Of a DNA stretch of 64,000 bases, positions 61,650 through 64,000 are shown one piece after another. Location of the stretch: the NCBI RefSeq assembly GCF_002926165.1, contig NZ_MAGP01000176.1, positions 62,001 to 126,000 of the forward strand, read 5' to 3'. Position 1 is the first letter of the stretch. Each line of letters opens with the position of its first letter. This DNA comes from Micromonospora chalcea (GTDB lineage: Bacteria > Actinomycetota > Actinomycetes > Mycobacteriales > Micromonosporaceae). The translations under genes and the position numbers were made by a program. Below the pieces are notes generated by a model. It saw only the letters and a program-made list of their open reading frames with translations, was not told the origin of the DNA and did not search any database.

Positions 61650-62922
61650 GTACACCCGGCGCTACGAGCACGTCAGCCACGAGGAGCTCTACCAGGGCGT
61701 CAACGCCGGCGACCCGAAGCAGATCGAGGCGCTCAGCGCCCAGTGGACCTCCCTCAAGAGCACGCTCGACGACCTCGGCCGCGACCTCACCGCCGACCTG
61801 GAGGCGCTGTCCAAGAGCTGGACCGGCGACGCCGCGCGCGAGTTCACCAGGCGGCTGGACATGGTCGTGCGCTACTCCGGCAACCTCGCCGAGGGCATGA
61901 CGGGCATCCGGCAGGGCCTCGACATGATGTCCAGCGAGCTGCGGGCCGCGCAGTCCAAGGCGGAGAGCCCGGAGAAGACCGACGACAACGACAAGCTGCT
62001 CTCCGGCGCCGGCAAGGGCTTCCTGCTCGGCGGCGCCCCCGGCGCGGTGATCGGCGGGATCGTCGGCCACCAGCAGGACAAGGCCGAGCAGGAGAAGGCG
62101 CACCAGCGGATGGTGCAGGTCGTGGCGAAGCTCGCCGAGGGCTACGACTTCTCGGCGTACGGCCGGATCGTCGTGCCGGACCCGCCCGAGGTCGAGCTGC
62201 CCGGCAACACCAGCAACGGCGACCCGACGCTGCAGAACGGCCCCTCGGTCAAGACGCCGTCGTCCGGCCCGAACCTGGGCAGTTTCGGCCCGGGAGCGAG
62301 CGCCACCGCCACCACGTCGGGCGTGCACCACACGGCGCCGACCAGCGGCACGCCCGGTGCGGACGCCCCGGGCGCGGGCACACCGGGCGGCAACCCCGGC
62401 GCGGGCGCTCCGGGCTCGGTCACCACCGGCGGAACCGCCGACCCGGGCGGCACCTCGCTGGCCGGCGCCGGCCCGTTGACCGGCACCACCGGCGGCCCGA
62501 CGATCGGCGGCAGCGCGGGCTTCGGCTCCGGCGGCGGCCCCGCCACGATGACGGCCGGCGGGGGCAGCGGCGGGCTCTACGGCGCCCCCGGCGTGCTCAG
62601 CACCGGGTCGCTCGCGGGCACCGGTCCCAACTCTGCGTCCTCGGCCCGGTTCGGCGGCGCGCCCGGCGCGGAGAACCGCGCGGCGGCCGGCACCGGCCGG
62701 CTCACCTCCGGTCGCGGCCTGGTGGTCGAGGCCGGGGGCAGGTCCGGCGAGCGGGCCGGCGGCACCGGGCGGCCCGCGATGGCCGGCCGTGGCGGCGTGC
62801 TCGGTGGTCGCGGCAGCCACGGCGACGACGAGTCCGACGGCCGGCTGACCTGGCTCACCGAGGACGAGATGGTCTGGGGCGACGGCGACGGCGCTCCGCC
62901 GCCGGTGCTCGGCGGCAACTGA
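61642..62922 (+). CDS. WXG-domain ESX effector with long Gly/Pro/Thr-rich tail
   Basis: 426 aa. The N-terminal 120 residues are a WXG-like helical domain (LEALSKSWTGDAAREFTRRL, with SWTGDAA at the turn) followed by a hydrophobic Gly stretch (GKGFLLGGAPGAVIGGIVGH). From about 190 to 390 the chain is low-complexity Gly/Ala/Thr/Pro. The end is acidic (LTEDEMVWGDGDGAPPP). The layout is PPE-like and suggests a secreted substrate. Its start overlaps the 123-aa gene. Confidence 0.82.
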   Translation: MSEYTRRYEHVSHEELYQGVNAGDPKQIEALSAQWTSLKSTLDDLGRDLTADLEALSKSWTGDAAREFTRRLDMVVRYSGNLAEGMTGIRQGLDMMSSELRAAQSKAESPEKTDDNDKLLSGAGKGFLLGGAPGAVIGGIVGHQQDKAEQEKAHQRMVQVVAKLAEGYDFSAYGRIVVPDPPEVELPGNTSNGDPTLQNGPSVKTPSSGPNLGSFGPGASATATTSGVHHTAPTSGTPGADAPGAGTPGGNPGAGAPGSVTTGGTADPGGTSLAGAGPLTGTTGGPTIGGSAGFGSGGGPATMTAGGGSGGLYGAPGVLSTGSLAGTGPNSASSARFGGAPGAENRAAAGTGRLTSGRGLVVEAGGRSGERAGGTGRPAMAGRGGVLGGRGSHGDDESDGRLTWLTEDEMVWGDGDGAPPPVLGGN

Positions 62923-63029
62923 CAGCGGCATCGAGGCAGCGGTCCGTCCACAGCGACCCGTGGGACGGCTCACGTAACCAGCAAGATCTTTGAGCTGCGA
63001 AATCGTCCGCTGACCGATAGGTTGAATTG

Positions 63030-63425
63030 GTGCTGCCCGTAGCGTTCGCCCCGTCCACCTGGACGGCGACGCTGCGCCGGATCGCCCGCACGGCCGTGGC
63101 CGGCCTGGTGCTGATCGTCGGCCTCCAGGGCATCGCCGCCGCACCCGCCCATGCCGCCGTGACCGAGCAGTCCGTCGCGGTCACTGTCGCCTCCGCCGCC
63201 GCGCCGAGCGTGATCGCGTCTCCGGTTCCGGCCGAGGTTGGCCTGACGACGGTCGCGGCGGGCGGCACGACGGCCGACGGCGCGCCGCGATCCACCTCCG
63301 GTCCCGCCGCCGACGCGGCCGGCACCGAATCCACAGCCGCCGGGCGGGTGCCCGGCGTGGCGGCCGTCGCCGTCGCCGACCCGGCTCGGGCAGCCATCGC
63401 CCGCCGCGGTCCGCCGCGCGCCTGA
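63030..63425 (+). CDS. Small secreted Ala/Val/Thr-rich protein
   Basis: 131 aa. Signal peptide (AVAGLVLIVGLQGIAAAPAHA) then a low-complexity mature part. GTG at 63030 lies six bases after TAGGTT (63018-63023), a leaderless layout. No family recognised; its place after the ESX genes suggests a cell-surface role. Confidence 0.62.
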   Translation: MLPVAFAPSTWTATLRRIARTAVAGLVLIVGLQGIAAAPAHAAVTEQSVAVTVASAAAPSVIASPVPAEVGLTTVAAGGTTADGAPRSTSGPAADAAGTESTAAGRVPGVAAVAVADPARAAIARRGPPRA

Positions 63426-63571
63426 CCGGGCCACCTTTCCGGTACGCCCCGGCGCGGCCACACCTGCCGCACCCGCGCGCCCTGCCGCGTCTCCGTAGCG
63501 AGACGCACCCCACCCGGATGACCGGGCCACAAACCGTTGTTCGTCAGTCGTTCCACCTTGAGGTGCTGGTG

Positions 63572-64000
63572 ATGCAGACCGTCTTCTCCACCGTCCTGCC
63601 CGACGTCCCCGCTGCCGCCGTGATCTGGCTGGCTCTGCTCGCCGTGGCCGCCACAGTGGTCGCCGCCCTGATCGTCCGCCCGTCCCGGTTCCGCTCGGAG
63701 CTTGTCGACCGGATCAGTGACGCCGCCCGGCCGAGCAGCATCGATCAGGCCGAGCGGGCCCGCGTACAGGATCGGGAGCGGGACCGGTACGCCGACGAGG
63801 TGGCGGTGGCCGCCGCCCGCGCGGCGGCCACCGCCGAGCGGAGCCGGACGGAGTGGCTGACCGCCCAGGAGGAGGCCGAGGCGGCCTGGCAGGCGTACCA
63901 GGCGGCGGAGGACGACGTGCGGCGCCTGGCCGCCGCCGCGGCGCTGCCGCTGCCCCGGACCGCCCGGACCCCGGCCGAGTACGCGGACCGGGAGCGCTGG
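63572..64000 (+). CDS. Membrane-anchored coiled-coil protein (cut by right window edge)
   Basis: 143 codons seen from ATG at 63572 (MQTVFSTVLPDVPAAA), open to the edge. One membrane helix (AVIWLALLAVAATVVAALIV) is followed by a long Ala/Arg/Glu coiled coil. GAGGTG precedes the start; GTG at 63569 is in frame too. Function unknown. Confidence 0.72.
   Translation, partial: MQTVFSTVLPDVPAAAVIWLALLAVAATVVAALIVRPSRFRSELVDRISDAARPSSIDQAERARVQDRERDRYADEVAVAAARAAATAERSRTEWLTAQEEAEAAWQAYQAAEDDVRRLAAAAALPLPRTARTPAEYADRERW

Noticed and set aside
1..64000. tRNA or rRNA genes, CRISPR arrays, insertion sequences, integrases, phage genes
   Set aside because: I looked for cloverleaf-like sequences, regularly spaced repeats and transposase or integrase motifs and saw none.

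Overview
The window is very GC-rich DNA from an actinomycete. Gene density is high, GTG and TTG starts are common, many genes look leaderless, and there is a type VII (ESX) secretion locus, BTAD and LAL regulators and a kdpFABC-kdpDE set. The gene content and the AAGGGGCCCTT palindromes fit the Micromonosporaceae (Micromonospora-like). That family-level placement is inference; no rRNA gene is present to confirm it.

Region 1 (1-7.8 kb) reads leftward and looks like a ribosomally made, azole-modified peptide (TOMM/LAP) cluster: a LAL/LuxR giant regulator, a lipoprotein, a fused leader-binding/ThiF-like/YcaO cyclodehydratase and the N-terminal half of a SagB-like dehydrogenase that runs off the left edge. 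An AT-richer gap of about 490 bp (7375-7864) follows, with a perfect inverted repeat, two promoter-like signals and a 76-aa ORF of unknown meaning.

Region 2 (7.8-20.9 kb) is housekeeping and envelope functions: a secreted M23 peptidase, a five-gene peptide/nickel-type ABC importer operon with overlapping genes, a SpoIIE-type phosphatase convergent with a STAS anti-anti-sigma factor, a MuiA/DUF4139 protein, a small GlsB-type membrane protein, a bacterial voltage-gated cation channel with an EF-hand-like loop, and CorA.

Region 3 (20.9-29.7 kb) is the complete potassium system: kdpFABC preceded by a 27-residue ORF, then kdpD and kdpE, with a palindromic element between kdpC and kdpD. Region 4 (29.7-34.8 kb) has a large BTAD (SARP/AfsR-like) regulator convergent with a DrrAB-type ABC exporter. 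11-bp-period TTCACG direct repeats lie upstream of the regulator, the exporter and the kdp operon.

Region 5 (34.8-46.2 kb) contains a methyltransferase, an RsbW-like ATPase, a DUF3152 protein with a metzincin-type zinc motif, a DUF2786 protein, a DGPF/YciI protein translationally coupled to an ECF42-type sigma factor, CsbD, and a copper homeostasis island (CopA-type ATPase, secreted protein, CopZ, divergent CsoR with two matching operators). It ends with SHOCT and YibE/F proteins. Region 6 (46.3-48.8 kb) has a c-di-AMP (ydaO-type) riboswitch in front of a secreted coiled-coil protein, a beta-carbonic anhydrase gene broken by an in-frame TAG at codon 12, and a small winged-helix protein.

Region 7 (48.8-64.0 kb) is an ESX/type VII secretion locus: mycosin MycP, two WXG100 proteins, three small accessory proteins, a YbaB-like protein, EccC (three ATPase modules), EccD, EccE, EccB, two more ESX-type helical proteins (one with a long Gly/Pro/Thr-rich tail), a small secreted protein, and a membrane-anchored coiled-coil protein cut by the right edge. 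I saw no tRNA, rRNA, CRISPR array, transposase or integrase.
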